Source: JBEBXQ01 sp040391535 (GTDB taxonomy: Bacteria; Bacteroidota; Bacteroidia; Cytophagales; Spirosomataceae). From it: a stretch of DNA of 64,000 nucleotides. Both the position numbers and the translations under genes were made by a program. Location: positions 21,561 to 85,560 of the forward strand of contig JBEBXQ010000005.1 of the NCBI GenBank assembly GCA_040391535.1, written 5' to 3'. Shown one piece after another: positions 54,137 to 63,293 of the stretch. The first letter of the stretch is position 1, and the number at the start of each line of letters is the position of its first letter. The notes under the pieces are model-generated. The model worked only from the letters and a program-made list of their open reading frames with translations. It had not been told where the DNA came from and made no database searches.

Positions 54137-54733
54137 ATGTTAAACAGACCTGTTTTTGTATATACTGAATTAAGTCCCAATCCGAATTCAATGAAATTCG
54201 TCCTCAATTTTGAATTGGTTCCGGACGGATTATCCTTTGATTATGATTCCATAGAAGCGGCTATGATCGAAGGAAAATCATCCCCGCTTGCTGCTGACCT
54301 TTTTCAGTTTCCATATGTCAGAAGGGTATTTATTGCCAGCAACTTTATAACAATTACGAAAGATGAAGAAACGGCCTGGGAAGAAGTAATGTCTGATACC
54401 AAGCAGTTTATCAAAATATATTTTCAGGAAGATTATCCCGTTTTTGAGCAGAAAACTATTGACAAAAATTCACTTATAGTGAATGCGAATGATACGGAAG
54501 CGGTTCAGAAAATTAAATCTGTTCTGGAACAGTACATCCGTCCGGCAGTAGAGTCAGATGGCGGGGCAATCAACTTCCATTCTTTTGATGAAGGCTCAGG
54601 TGTGGTAAAAGTATTACTGCAGGGTTCATGCAGCGGCTGTCCGTCAGCAACAGTTACCTTAAAGGCCGGTATCGAAAACCTGCTAACCAGGATGGTGCCT
54701 GAAGTAAAGGAAGTAATGGCAGAAGGCGTATAA
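54137..54733 (+). CDS. Nfu-type iron-sulfur cluster carrier
   Basis: The product is 198 residues. The N-terminal Nfu_N domain (about 6-95, ELSPNPNSMKFVLN, FPYVRRVFIASNFITITK) and the C-terminal NifU-like domain (about 120-195) with the cluster-binding CxxC, Cys165 and Cys168 in GSCSGCPSATVTLK, give the two-domain layout of mitochondrial NFU1. It delivers 4Fe-4S clusters to target enzymes in the cytoplasm. No suf or isc gene is adjacent. The divergent neighbour is the secreted lyase. Confidence 0.93.
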   Translation: MLNRPVFVYTELSPNPNSMKFVLNFELVPDGLSFDYDSIEAAMIEGKSSPLAADLFQFPYVRRVFIASNFITITKDEETAWEEVMSDTKQFIKIYFQEDYPVFEQKTIDKNSLIVNANDTEAVQKIKSVLEQYIRPAVESDGGAINFHSFDEGSGVVKVLLQGSCSGCPSATVTLKAGIENLLTRMVPEVKEVMAEGV

Positions 54734-54747
54734 TTACTGCTGTAAAG

Positions 54748-54793
54748 AAAAAATCCCGCTGCTATCCTTTTCAAATAGCAGCGGGATTTTTTC
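54748..54793. terminator. Strong bidirectional terminator between nfu and fadN
   Basis: AAAAAATCCCGCTGCTAT pairs perfectly with ATAGCAGCGGGATTTTTT around a 9-base loop, giving an 18-bp stem with A and T runs at both sides. Confidence 0.92.
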
Positions 54794-54815
54794 TTTGTTC
54801 AGGACTAATCACAGA

Positions 54816-57224
54816 TCAGTTTCTGGGAGGTTTACCTCCGCTTAATAACCCCTGCATTCTTTCCATTGTTTTCTTTTCAGTACAGAGTGAAAGAAAAGCT
54901 TCTCTTTCCAGTTCAATCAGATAATCTTCCGAAACATGCTGAGCATAACTCAGGTCGCCGCCACAAATTACATAGGCCAGTTTGGAAGCAATTTTTGCAT
55001 CGTGTTCTGTAATGTAATTAGCCAGTCTCATTTGCGCAATACCCGCTTCAAATAAGGCTATACCCGCTTTCCCCTGTACTTTTACATCTGTTCGTTTTAC
55101 CGGCTGTGTGTATCCGTTTTCGGCCAGTTCTACGGCGGCCTGTTTCGCTTCTGCGATCAGCCGGCTGCGGTTCAGGACAATCTGATCTTTGTCCTGCAGA
55201 TAATTCATGGCATAAGCTTCCGCTGCAGAAGTAGAAACTTTGGCCTGCGCTATATTCATAAATGCATTCTGCAGAATATTCAGTTCGGGATCACCTTTCT
55301 GATAGAGATCGGAGCAGCGTAGCGCCATTTCTTTAGTACCCCCCCCGGCCGGAATGACTCCCACTCCTAATTCAACCAAACCCATGTAGGTTTCGGCATG
55401 GGCAACTACCTTATCGGCATGAAGGTTGATTTCACAGCCGCCACCCAGCGCGAGACTGTGTACTGCCGTTACCACCGGAATGGAGGAGTAGCGCGCACGC
55501 ATTACCGTTTGCTGGAACTGACCGATCATCAGGTCTATTTCATCGTATTCCTGTTCCACTGCATACATAAACAGCATAGCCAGGTTGGCTCCGGCAGAAA
55601 ACGCATCAGGGGAATCATTGCCGATGACCAGCCCCCGGAAATCTTTTTCTGCCAATGAAATAGCTTTATGGATTCCTTCAATGACTTCGGGTCCCATGGT
55701 GTTCATTTTGGACCTGAATTCAAGATTAATGATTCCGTCTCCCAGATCAGAAACCGCAGCCCCGCTGTTTTTCCAGATTATCTTATCCTGTATGTTTTCC
55801 AGAATAATAAAGGCATCCTGTCCGGGAATGGGCTTGTAGCTTCCGGTTGGTATATCGTAATACAGTTTTTTACCTTTTTCAAGCTTATAAAAGGAATCGG
55901 CTCCGTTTTCAAGCATGGTATAAACCCACGGTGCCGGAGAAAGATCCAGATCTTCCATGATGCTGAGCATTTCCTTTACCCCAATGGCATCCCAGGTTTC
56001 AAAAATACCCATTTGCCAGCCGAAGCCGGCCGTAATGGCCTGATCGATACGGAAAAGTTCATCGGCGATTTCCGGTATGCGGTAAGTAGCATAACGGAAA
56101 CTGTCTGCAAAAGTCTTCCTGTAAAATTCACCTGCTTTATCGGTTCCTTTGACCAGCAAAGGAAAGCGTTTGCTCAGCTCAGTTACTGGTTTTGTTGTTT
56201 CAAGGGTGGCAAACTTTACTTTTTTATCAGAAGGTTTGTATTCCATAGTAGCAAAATCAAGCCCCAGGATCACGGATTTCCCCTTTTCGTCTTTGATCTT
56301 TTTATAGAACCCCTGTCCGGTTTTATCTCCGAGCCATTTGTTCTCAGACAGTCGGACCATAATGGCGGGTAGCTTCAGCGATTCTCTCGACTCATCACTA
56401 TCCTTCCCCGACTCATACAGGTTATTAGCCACATGCACGGTAGTATCAAGGCCCACCAGATCAGATAAGCGGAAAGTGCCTGATTTGGGACGACCTGCAA
56501 CAGGCCCGGTCAGTTTGTCTGCCTCTTCCACGGTCAGCCCCATCTCTTCTGCGGTTCTGATGGTCTGCAGCATGGACTGAATACCTAACCGGTTAGCGAT
56601 GAAGCCCGGTGTATCCTTACAGAGGACAGTGGTTTTTCCCAGAAATAAATCTCCGTACTGCAACAGGAAACTGATTATTTCAGGGTCGGTATCCGGTCCG
56701 GGAATGATCTCCAGCAACCGCAGGTAACGTGGCGGATTGAAAAAGTGTGTACCGCAGAAATGCTTACGGAAATCTTCAGAACGGCCTTCTGCCATCAGGT
56801 GAATAGGAATGCCTGAGGTATTGGAGGTGATCAGCGTTCCGGGTTTGCGTAAAGCATCAACTTTTTCAAAGATACTTTTCTTTATGTCCAGCCTTTCTAC
56901 CACGACCTCAATGATCCAGTCGTAATCCGGAATATCTTTCAGGTTATCATCAAAGTTGCCCAGTCTGATCCGGGAGGCAAGTTCAGGGCTGTACAGAGGT
57001 GCCGGTGAAGAAGCCAGTGTTTTATTAAATGATTCTGAAACAATACGGTTTCGGACTGCGGGGTGTTCGAGAGTAAGCCCCTTTGCCGCTTCCTGATCTG
57101 TTAATTGGGAGGGTATAATATCCAGAAGTAATACCTCGACGCCTATATTAGCAAAATGACAGGCAATTCTGGATCCCATAATACCTGATCCTAATACTGC
57201 TACTCTACGAATTTTCCGGTTCAT
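54816..57224 (-). CDS. fadN: 3-hydroxyacyl-CoA dehydrogenase / enoyl-CoA hydratase, FadN type
   Basis: The product is 802 residues of beta-oxidation. The order is dehydrogenase first: NAD site VAVLGSGIMGSRIACHFANIG (about 8-28), then the HAD domain with GTHFFNPPRYLRLLEIIPG and GFIANRLG, and hydratase last (about 495-680) with the oxyanion stretch SAGANL and ALGGGCEINLHAD. This is opposite to Escherichia coli FadB and matches Bacillus FadN (about 790 residues). It lies 36 bases after a MarR gene in the same direction. The partner thiolase (fadA) and acyl-CoA dehydrogenase (fadE) that usually follow are absent: a strong terminator follows directly. Confidence 0.94.
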   Translation of the reverse strand: MNRKIRRVAVLGSGIMGSRIACHFANIGVEVLLLDIIPSQLTDQEAAKGLTLEHPAVRNRIVSESFNKTLASSPAPLYSPELASRIRLGNFDDNLKDIPDYDWIIEVVVERLDIKKSIFEKVDALRKPGTLITSNTSGIPIHLMAEGRSEDFRKHFCGTHFFNPPRYLRLLEIIPGPDTDPEIISFLLQYGDLFLGKTTVLCKDTPGFIANRLGIQSMLQTIRTAEEMGLTVEEADKLTGPVAGRPKSGTFRLSDLVGLDTTVHVANNLYESGKDSDESRESLKLPAIMVRLSENKWLGDKTGQGFYKKIKDEKGKSVILGLDFATMEYKPSDKKVKFATLETTKPVTELSKRFPLLVKGTDKAGEFYRKTFADSFRYATYRIPEIADELFRIDQAITAGFGWQMGIFETWDAIGVKEMLSIMEDLDLSPAPWVYTMLENGADSFYKLEKGKKLYYDIPTGSYKPIPGQDAFIILENIQDKIIWKNSGAAVSDLGDGIINLEFRSKMNTMGPEVIEGIHKAISLAEKDFRGLVIGNDSPDAFSAGANLAMLFMYAVEQEYDEIDLMIGQFQQTVMRARYSSIPVVTAVHSLALGGGCEINLHADKVVAHAETYMGLVELGVGVIPAGGGTKEMALRCSDLYQKGDPELNILQNAFMNIAQAKVSTSAAEAYAMNYLQDKDQIVLNRSRLIAEAKQAAVELAENGYTQPVKRTDVKVQGKAGIALFEAGIAQMRLANYITEHDAKIASKLAYVICGGDLSYAQHVSEDYLIELEREAFLSLCTEKKTMERMQGLLSGGKPPRN

Positions 57225-57260
57225 ATTTTGTGTAAGGTTGGTTTTATTTACTCAAACAAC

Positions 57261-57725
57261 TTAAAACGAAATACTGTTTTCTCCAGCTTTGAGTCTGAGA
57301 TTCTCTTCTTCGACCATATGGTTGATTTGACCGATCACCTCAAAAAAGATAACCAGCTTCTCCAGCGGTATTTTCTCCCGGATCATATTATTAAAAGTAA
57401 TGACACCTTCGCGTGCCTGATCTCTTTTAATTTTTCCTTCCTCAGTCAAAAAAATGCGGACAAAACGTTTGTCTTTTTCGGTCATTTCACGGCGGATCAA
57501 CCCTTTTTCTTCCATTGTTTTCAGACTCCGGACCAGACTCCGAGATTCCATCCCCAGCATAGGTGCAATTTTGGTAGCCGGGGTCCCGTTTTCCGTGTCG
57601 ATATTCAGCAGAACATAGCAAGTAGCCATTGTCATCCCGAACTGTCCGGCATAAAAATTATACATTCTGGAAATGGAGTGCCAGGCCCACTTTATATGAA
57701 AATCAACGGTTTTTTCTTTTCTCAT
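57261..57725 (-). CDS. MarR family transcriptional regulator
   Basis: The product is 154 residues. I chose the ATG at 57723-57725 (MRKEKTVDFHIKWAWH); the longer frame to 57797 would start upstream of the predicted promoter. The winged helix-turn-helix covers about residues 40-110, with PATKIAPMLGMESRSLVRSLKTMEEKGLI as helix-turn-helix and EKDKRFVRIFLTEEG as the wing. The position just ahead of fadN suggests it represses fadN until acyl-CoA or fatty acids bind (inference). The flanking palindromes at 57857-57902 are operator candidates. Confidence 0.9.
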   Translation of the reverse strand: MRKEKTVDFHIKWAWHSISRMYNFYAGQFGMTMATCYVLLNIDTENGTPATKIAPMLGMESRSLVRSLKTMEEKGLIRREMTEKDKRFVRIFLTEEGKIKRDQAREGVITFNNMIREKIPLEKLVIFFEVIGQINHMVEEENLRLKAGENSISF

Positions 57726-57765
57726 GAATTTCCTACGGAGTAAAATACAGCAAATCGTATCAGAG

Positions 57766-57797
57766 CAAATGTAATAAATAATATCAATATTATGCAA
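57766..57797 (-). promoter_or_regulatory. Promoter of the marR-fadN operon
   Basis: On the minus strand: TTG (57797-57795), a 21-base spacer, then TACATTTG (57773-57766), an exact TAnnTTTG, 40 bases before the chosen marR start. Confidence 0.6.
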
Positions 57798-57856
57798 GCA
57801 TACTATTTATTTGCAGAGAGCAATGGGAGCGGGAATGATTTGTATACCATAAATTG

Positions 57857-57902
57857 ATATCGAGAAGATATAATGCCGAGGTACCTGGCAAAGCTATAGC
57901 TT
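57857..57902. promoter_or_regulatory. Cluster of palindromes upstream of marR, operator candidates
   Basis: Three adjacent palindromes: ATATC-GAGAA-GATAT (57857-57871), TGCC-G-AGGTACCT-GGCA (57874-57890) and the perfect AAGCTATAGCTT (57891-57902). They lie 60-105 bases upstream of the marR promoter and 54-99 bases past the M50 gene. Either MarR operator sites or part of a terminator. Confidence 0.4.
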
Positions 57903-57955
57903 ATCCCGGCAGGGCACCGTATGGTCTGCGGTAAAGATAGCTAATGGTCATAAAA

Positions 57956-59095
57956 TCAGTAAGCAATAAACGGTTTCGGACTGAAAGACAGGATAAATAC
58001 GATTACGGTGATCCAGCCCAGTATTTTTCTTTGTAGAGAAAGGGGGGTATCATTCATCGTTTCCGGGTGCTTAATGCCCAGGAAACGGCCCAGAATAAAA
58101 ATAAACAGCAGAAAACCGGAATACCCTTCTAAATCAGGCCTGAAATAAGATACTGCAAGCTGTGCAAGTACAACGATAAGGCTGAGCATCAGCGGGGTGC
58201 CTGAAGTATCAGCCATTTTCCTGAAGCACATGAAAAGGAAATAGATATACAGCACCAGATAGAGCTGCTGCTGGTTAAAGGTGTTTTCGTTGGCTGTGGC
58301 AAAATCCTGAATTTTAAACAAACCTAATCCTGCATAAAAAGCAAACAGAACAAAAAGAACCGAAGCCGTTATGTCAAAGCGTTTTTTGCCGATTAAGCCA
58401 TACAATACGTGTCCGCCATCAAGCTGACCGATAGGCAGCAGATTAAGGGAGGTAAAGAACAGGGAAAGAAACCCGGCAAAGAGATAAGGATAATGGATGA
58501 TCTCAAAATTATGCGGTACCAGATCAGGGTCAGCAACATAATTTTTGAAAAACCAGAACAGAAGGTTATCTCCCAATGCAACATTCCCTTCCGGATTTTC
58601 ATACACAAACTGGCCGTAACTATGCCCGAAACGGGCATATTCAGGATGAATACCAAAGACATAATCAATGGGAGGTAAATGGGTGAAACCATACCACAGC
58701 AGTATCAGGGCAGCTACAAAACCTGCCAGTGGGCCTGCAATACCAATATCGAAAAACTGTTTTCTGGATTGTACTGCTGATTTGATGCGGATAAAAGCTC
58801 CCATAGTACCGATTCCCGGAGATATGCCGAACCACAGCGGAATGTAATAAGGCAGGGATACTTTTACCTGATGGTATCTCGCCATGAAAAAATGACCGAA
58901 TTCATGAATGGTCAATACGGTAAGAAACGGAATAGAAAAAGCAAAACCCTGATAAAAATGTGTAAGAGTCAGGCGGTCATCACCGAGAATGAATGATTTT
59001 CCGAAAATCCATTCGGCACCGGCAAGCGTGGTAGTGATGATGGTTACAACCAGTAATAATACCTGTATGATTAAGGTACGGCTTTCTTTAAACAT
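57956..59095 (-). CDS. Site-2 protease family membrane metalloprotease (M50)
   Basis: The product is 379 residues with about eight membrane helices. The zinc motif is HEFGH (His64, Glu65, His68) within a membrane helix, and the third ligand is the Asp of LLPIGQLDGGH (about residue 222). The segment GIAGPLAGF is also conserved. Site-2 proteases cleave transmembrane regulators or signal-peptide remnants. There is no PDZ domain, unlike RseP. The gene overlaps the HAD gene upstream by 8 bases, so the two are co-expressed, with accA further upstream. Confidence 0.92.
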   Translation of the reverse strand: MFKESRTLIIQVLLLVVTIITTTLAGAEWIFGKSFILGDDRLTLTHFYQGFAFSIPFLTVLTIHEFGHFFMARYHQVKVSLPYYIPLWFGISPGIGTMGAFIRIKSAVQSRKQFFDIGIAGPLAGFVAALILLWYGFTHLPPIDYVFGIHPEYARFGHSYGQFVYENPEGNVALGDNLLFWFFKNYVADPDLVPHNFEIIHYPYLFAGFLSLFFTSLNLLPIGQLDGGHVLYGLIGKKRFDITASVLFVLFAFYAGLGLFKIQDFATANENTFNQQQLYLVLYIYFLFMCFRKMADTSGTPLMLSLIVVLAQLAVSYFRPDLEGYSGFLLFIFILGRFLGIKHPETMNDTPLSLQRKILGWITVIVFILSFSPKPFIAY

Positions 59096-59720
59096 AATCC
59101 TGCAGGTACTCCCGGATGGTTAATGGTTTTACAACATGAATCGAAGGGATGTAAAGTGCCTGTGCTCCTGCTATGTTATCAGCATTATCGTCAAGAAAAA
59201 GGCTTTCTTCAGCCTCTATTCCGGCGTCCTCCAGCACTTTCTGATATATAAGCGCATCGGGCTTCATACAGCCTAGTTCGTAGGAGTAATATACTTTTTC
59301 AAACAGGGTGTTCAGATCCGGCACCCCGGATGTTTCAAAGAGGATTTCATTCACTCTCCTGATATGGATGGAGCTGGTGTTGCTCAGCAGAAAAAGACGG
59401 TAATTGGCTTTAAGTTGTTTTAAAAGATCAATCCTTTCTGATGGAATATCCAGTAACAGCGCATTCCAGGCTTCAGTGATCTGTTCATCATTCCAATGGG
59501 AATTTCCGGTAATCTGTCTGATCTGATTCAAAAATGTGGTGTCATCCCAATGCCCCGTTTCGTAGTTTTTGAAAAGGTTATTTTCTGCGAAAAGCGCTGA
59601 AACTTCATCTGCACTTATACCTGCCCACTCCGAAAATATACCTATTGTCCTGGGGATATCAATATTAAGAATGACATTTCCCAGATCAAAAATAATGTTC
59701 TTTATTTTCGGATTTTTCAT
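59088..59720 (-). CDS. HAD superfamily hydrolase (YihX-like)
   Basis: The product is 210 residues. Motif I is IIFDLGNVIL with nucleophile Asp12; the fourth position after it carries Asn-Val as in YihX-type phosphatases. Motif II is LLSNTSS, motif III the Lys in LGCMKPD, and motif IV FLDDNADNI. It is a helical-cap HAD enzyme, probably a sugar- or nucleotide-phosphate phosphatase in the cytoplasm. It lies 20 bases after accA and overlaps the M50 gene by 8 bases. Confidence 0.9.
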   Translation of the reverse strand: MKNPKIKNIIFDLGNVILNIDIPRTIGIFSEWAGISADEVSALFAENNLFKNYETGHWDDTTFLNQIRQITGNSHWNDEQITEAWNALLLDIPSERIDLLKQLKANYRLFLLSNTSSIHIRRVNEILFETSGVPDLNTLFEKVYYSYELGCMKPDALIYQKVLEDAGIEAEESLFLDDNADNIAGAQALYIPSIHVVKPLTIREYLQDYV

Positions 59721-59740
59721 ATACTTCCCGGCTTTTTTAT

Positions 59741-60694
59741 CTATTCAATAACCATACCCATAGAGCAGAATTTGTCGATACGCTGACTGATTCTTTCCTC
59801 GGGATTTATTTCACTCAACTGCTGAATATTCTTCAGAATAACCTTTTTCAGGGTTTCTGCCATAACGTTATGATCGAGATGAGCTCCGCCAAAAGGTTCA
59901 GGAATAATGCCGTCGATCAGCTTATTGCCCAGCATATCTTTCGGAGTCAGTTTCAGCGCTTCGGCTGCCTGTTCCTTATAATCCCATGAACGCCAGAGAA
60001 TAGTAGAGCAGTTTTCAGGTGAAATTACCGAATACCACGAATTCTCAAGCATCAGCACACGATCTCCGATGGCAATTCCCAATGCGCCTCCTGATGCCCC
60101 TTCTCCGATAATGATACAGATTACGGGGACTTTCAGCATGAACATTTCTTTCAGGTTTCGGGCAATGGCTTCTCCCTGTCCTCTTTCTTCCGCTTCCATT
60201 CCCGGAAATGCGCCCGGAGTATCAATAAGGGTAACAATGGGTTTGTTAAACTTTTCGGCCAGCTTCATCAGGCGAAGCGCCTTCCGGTATCCTTCCGGAT
60301 TGGGCATTCCGAAATTGCGGTGTTGTCTTTGTTTTGTATTACGGCCTTTCTGTTGTCCGATAATCATTACACTTTCATCCCCGATTTTTCCGAATCCTCC
60401 TACAATAGCCGGATCGTCACGCACCTGTCTGTCTCCGTGCAGTTCAATAAACTCACTGCAGATCAGTTGTATATAATCCAGCGTATAAGGCCGGTCAGGA
60501 TGGCGGGAAAGCTGAACCCTTTGCCATCTGGTAAGATTTTCAAATATGTCAGTACGCAGACGTTCAATACTGCTTTCAAGAGAAGCAGTCGCAGCAGAAA
60601 CATCTACCTGGTTTTCGTCTGCCAGTTTTTTCATTTCGGCTAGCTTTGCTTCCAATTCGGCTACAGGCTTTTCAAAGTCTAAATATGATCTCAT
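59741..60694 (-). CDS. accA: Acetyl-CoA carboxylase carboxyltransferase subunit alpha
   Basis: The product is 317 residues, normal for AccA. It forms the carboxyltransferase with AccD and makes malonyl-CoA, the first step of fatty acid synthesis. Family stretches are ELEAKLAEMKK (N-terminal coiled coil), LSRHPDRPYTLDYI, FVELHGDR-type FIELHGDRQVRDDPAIVGGFG, QQKGRNTKQRQHRNFGMPNPEGYRKALRLM, TLIDTPGAFPGMEAEERGQGEAIARNL and IGEGASGGALGIAIGDRVLMLENSWYSVISPE. It leads a three-gene unit with the HAD and M50 genes. Confidence 0.98.
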   Translation of the reverse strand: MRSYLDFEKPVAELEAKLAEMKKLADENQVDVSAATASLESSIERLRTDIFENLTRWQRVQLSRHPDRPYTLDYIQLICSEFIELHGDRQVRDDPAIVGGFGKIGDESVMIIGQQKGRNTKQRQHRNFGMPNPEGYRKALRLMKLAEKFNKPIVTLIDTPGAFPGMEAEERGQGEAIARNLKEMFMLKVPVICIIIGEGASGGALGIAIGDRVLMLENSWYSVISPENCSTILWRSWDYKEQAAEALKLTPKDMLGNKLIDGIIPEPFGGAHLDHNVMAETLKKVILKNIQQLSEINPEERISQRIDKFCSMGMVIE

Positions 60695-60765
60695 CTGGTT
60701 TATTTTAAGGATAGTTTTTCCTATATTCAGTATTATTATTTCTGATAAACTACCCAGTGAACCTG

Positions 60766-60794
60766 CAAAAATACAATGCTTTTTTTATCTGCAA
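60766..60794 (-). promoter_or_regulatory. Promoter of the accA unit
   Basis: On the minus strand: TTG (60794-60792), an 18-base spacer, then TATTTTTG (60773-60766), an exact TAnnTTTG, 71 bases before the accA ATG. Confidence 0.6.
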
Positions 60795-60867
60795 TATATT
60801 TTGACAGGATATTGTACAGTATTCAGCAGATGTTCTGAATTCACCTGCCTTGTTTCGGTTTAAGTAC

Positions 60868-62295
60868 TTACAATTCAAATGTTTGCCCTCTTGAGGGGAT
60901 TTCCGTATGCAGATAACCCCTTTCCTGAAGAATACCTCTGAACTCTTCCATACTTTTCTGTTCTCCGTGAATCAGGAAGATCTTTTTCAGTTGTCCGGCT
61001 GACTGGCTGCTTACAAAATGTAAGAGATCCGTCTGATCTCCGTGTCCGCTGAAAGTATCTATTTTTTTTATTTTAGCCTTGACAGGATACACTTTACCAT
61101 TCATGGCAATACTGCTTTGTCCGTGCAATAAGCGGTGTCCCATAGTGCCTTCCGGGGCATAACCTACCATCAGAATGGTGGAATAAGGGTTACTGATATT
61201 TGCAGCCACATGGTATTCGATCCTTCCGCCCTGCACCATTCCCGACGATGAAATGATAATACAGGGTTCATGGTAATTGGATAAGGCACGACTGGCGTCA
61301 TTGCTTTCAAGGTAGATCAGATTTTCAAAATCAAAGAGCGAATCTGCTTCTTTCTGGAAATTCCGGGCTTCCTGATTTAACATGCGATGATAGCGCTGGT
61401 AAACTCTTGTACTGGCCTGGGCAAGCGGACTGTCTGAAAATACTTTCAGTGGCGGCAGCATCCCTTTTTCATACAACCTGTTCAGGGTGAAAAGCAATGC
61501 CTGTGTACGGCCCACACTGAAGGACGGAATGATCAGCCTGCCCGGAATGTCCACGCAGGTTTCCTGTATAACTGCTCCCAGGGCTTCTTCCGGTGATTGA
61601 TAATCTTCATGAAAACGGTTACCGTACGTAGTTTCGCAAACCAGGTAATCTACCTGAGGAATGGTGTCGGGATCCGTTAGCAGCGGGTAATTTTTACGCC
61701 CGAGGTCTCCCGAAAAGCAGATGGTTTTCTTCTCTCCGTTTTCCCATATTTCAAGATAAATATGAGCAGCTCCCAATAAATGGCCGGCCGGAATAAAAGT
61801 TACATTAACATGATCAGCGATTTTGTACCGTTTGTTATAGGCAACCCCGACGAAATTATCCATCGCGTCCCTGACCTGTTTTTCAAGGTATAGCTCAGGG
61901 GAGATTTCACGGATATTTTTCCGGTTCTTTTTCCTTTTTCCAGTTCCCTGCAGCTGGTTAAGACGTCGCTGATTAAGGTTAGCTGCATCTTTAAGTAAAA
62001 GGGCGGTCAGGTCAAGGGTGGGTTCAGTACAGATCACCTGTCCTTCAAACCCTTCTTTATATAAATTAGGTATATTTCCTGAATGATCGATATGGGCATG
62101 GGTGAGAAGCACAATATTGATCAGAGAAGGCTCAAAAGGGAAGACACTTTTCTGTTGCTGGAACCGGATCAATTTGTCCTTTTCTTCGGTATCAAAGTCA
62201 GAACCACAATCAATCAGTATCCTGTAATCATCAATTTCAAGCAAATACATACTTCCGGTAACCTGTTGTGCCGCCCCGCAAAATGTCAATTTCAT
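60868..62295 (-). CDS. Metallo-beta-lactamase/beta-CASP RNA nuclease (YSH1-like)
   Basis: The product is 475 residues. The MBL zinc motif is LLTHAHIDHSGN (His66, His68, Asp70, His71), with FIPAGHLLGAAH and CFSGDLGRKNYPLL further on. The beta-CASP domain (about 200-380) has IPSFSVGRTQALL and IISSSGMVQGGRIEYH. The end KIDTFSGHGDQTDLLHF completes the metal site and RNA-specificity loop. Such proteins are RNA exo/endonucleases related to CPSF-73. It is cytoplasmic. The gene is single, with a possible -7 box at 62373-62380. Confidence 0.93.
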   Translation of the reverse strand: MKLTFCGAAQQVTGSMYLLEIDDYRILIDCGSDFDTEEKDKLIRFQQQKSVFPFEPSLINIVLLTHAHIDHSGNIPNLYKEGFEGQVICTEPTLDLTALLLKDAANLNQRRLNQLQGTGKRKKNRKNIREISPELYLEKQVRDAMDNFVGVAYNKRYKIADHVNVTFIPAGHLLGAAHIYLEIWENGEKKTICFSGDLGRKNYPLLTDPDTIPQVDYLVCETTYGNRFHEDYQSPEEALGAVIQETCVDIPGRLIIPSFSVGRTQALLFTLNRLYEKGMLPPLKVFSDSPLAQASTRVYQRYHRMLNQEARNFQKEADSLFDFENLIYLESNDASRALSNYHEPCIIISSSGMVQGGRIEYHVAANISNPYSTILMVGYAPEGTMGHRLLHGQSSIAMNGKVYPVKAKIKKIDTFSGHGDQTDLLHFVSSQSAGQLKKIFLIHGEQKSMEEFRGILQERGYLHTEIPSRGQTFEL

Positions 62296-62602
62296 AGCAA
62301 ATACAGATTTCAGAAGATAAATTAAACCGGTTCAAAATAACCGGAACGTTACTGGCCGCTGGTAAGTGTCCGCAAATGTACCAAAAAATGAGTTAATGTG
62401 TTTTTTACGGCAGGATTGATAGCGGGAGCGGAAGTGTTTATTTTAAGAGACCGGCCAAAGTTAGTGTTTTTGTGCAAGGTATCATTAACAAATTTATATT
62501 CGGATAATTTTAGAATTAAGACGCCGATTTGCTACTTTTAAAAGCGGCTTTTGAAAACCTGTATGTGTATTTCATAATGACCACATTATAGATGAAGATG
62601 AC
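62296..62602. other. Intergenic region between divergent MBL and sigma-factor genes
   Basis: No reading frame is supported. The left part carries a minus-strand -7 box; the right part holds TACTTTTA (62533-62540), one mismatch from TAnnTTTG, as a weak candidate for the sigma gene. Confidence 0.4.
62373..62380 (-). promoter_or_regulatory. Candidate -7 box for the MBL nuclease
   Basis: The minus strand reads TACATTTG, exact TAnnTTTG, 78 bases ahead of the start. No well-spaced TTG was seen. Confidence 0.4.
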
Positions 62603-63202
62603 ATGACAACAGAATTCTACAAACATTTTCTCGATTTTTCGCACTCGGGAGAAGGGCTCTCCGGCTTTGATCAGTTATATGAAGAATATCATCACGCCGT
62701 TTATGCCAATATTCTCAAAATGGTGCGTCAGCCAGCTATAGCCGAGGATCTGTTACAGGATGTATTTGTGGCTTTATGGGAAAACCATCCTAAAATAGAA
62801 CGAAACAGAGTGGGTAACTGGTTGTTTGTGGTGAGTTATAATAAGTCGGTGAATTTTCTGAAGAAGGTAAGAAAGGAAAAGCTGGAATTTCTGCACGAGC
62901 AACAGAATCTGTCTGTTTCATCTCATTGGGACACGGTCAGTGAAGAGGAATTTGAATGGAAACTGCAACTTATTGAGGAGGCTATAGATCAGTTACCTTT
63001 ACAGAAGCGAATTGTCTTTGCAAAGTATCGTCTGGAAGGTAAATCGCTGAATGAAATAGCAGAGGAACTAAGAATCTCAGTTAATACGGTGAAAGATCAC
63101 CTGAAAATTGCCAATAAGCTGGTGCGGGCTTATGTTGCTGACAAATACCCTCTTTCTTCCGGTGCAGAACTGGTTATATGGTTGTCTTTCTTAGTGGTCT
63201 GA
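62603..63202 (+). CDS. ECF-type RNA polymerase sigma factor
   Basis: The product is 199 residues. Region 2 (about 20-90) has FDQLYEEYHHAVYANILKMV and AEDLLQDVFVALWEN, with NWLFVVSYNKSVNFLKK as 2.4-like part. Region 4 (about 128-185) has IDQLPLQKRIVFAKYRLEGKSLNEIAEELRISVNTVKDHLKIANK. This is the Bacteroidota expansion of sigma-70 factors that work with a FecR anti-sigma factor and a SusC/SusD receptor. The fecR gene follows after 91 bases. The C-terminal hydrophobic tail, GAELVIWLSFLVV, is unusual but seen in this group. Confidence 0.94.
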   Translation: MTTEFYKHFLDFSHSGEGLSGFDQLYEEYHHAVYANILKMVRQPAIAEDLLQDVFVALWENHPKIERNRVGNWLFVVSYNKSVNFLKKVRKEKLEFLHEQQNLSVSSHWDTVSEEEFEWKLQLIEEAIDQLPLQKRIVFAKYRLEGKSLNEIAEELRISVNTVKDHLKIANKLVRAYVADKYPLSSGAELVIWLSFLVV

Positions 63203-63293
63203 TCATTAAAATATAAGAATTTTTTAAATTATTCCTGTTTTAACACATCCTTTTTTCCTGTTCGGTGTATTTAGCTAAACAAGAATATCAGCT

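Noticed and set aside
55668..56372. 234-residue open frame on the plus strand
   Set aside because: It lies wholly antisense to fadN, whose domains and motifs are clear; its translation has no recognisable pattern.
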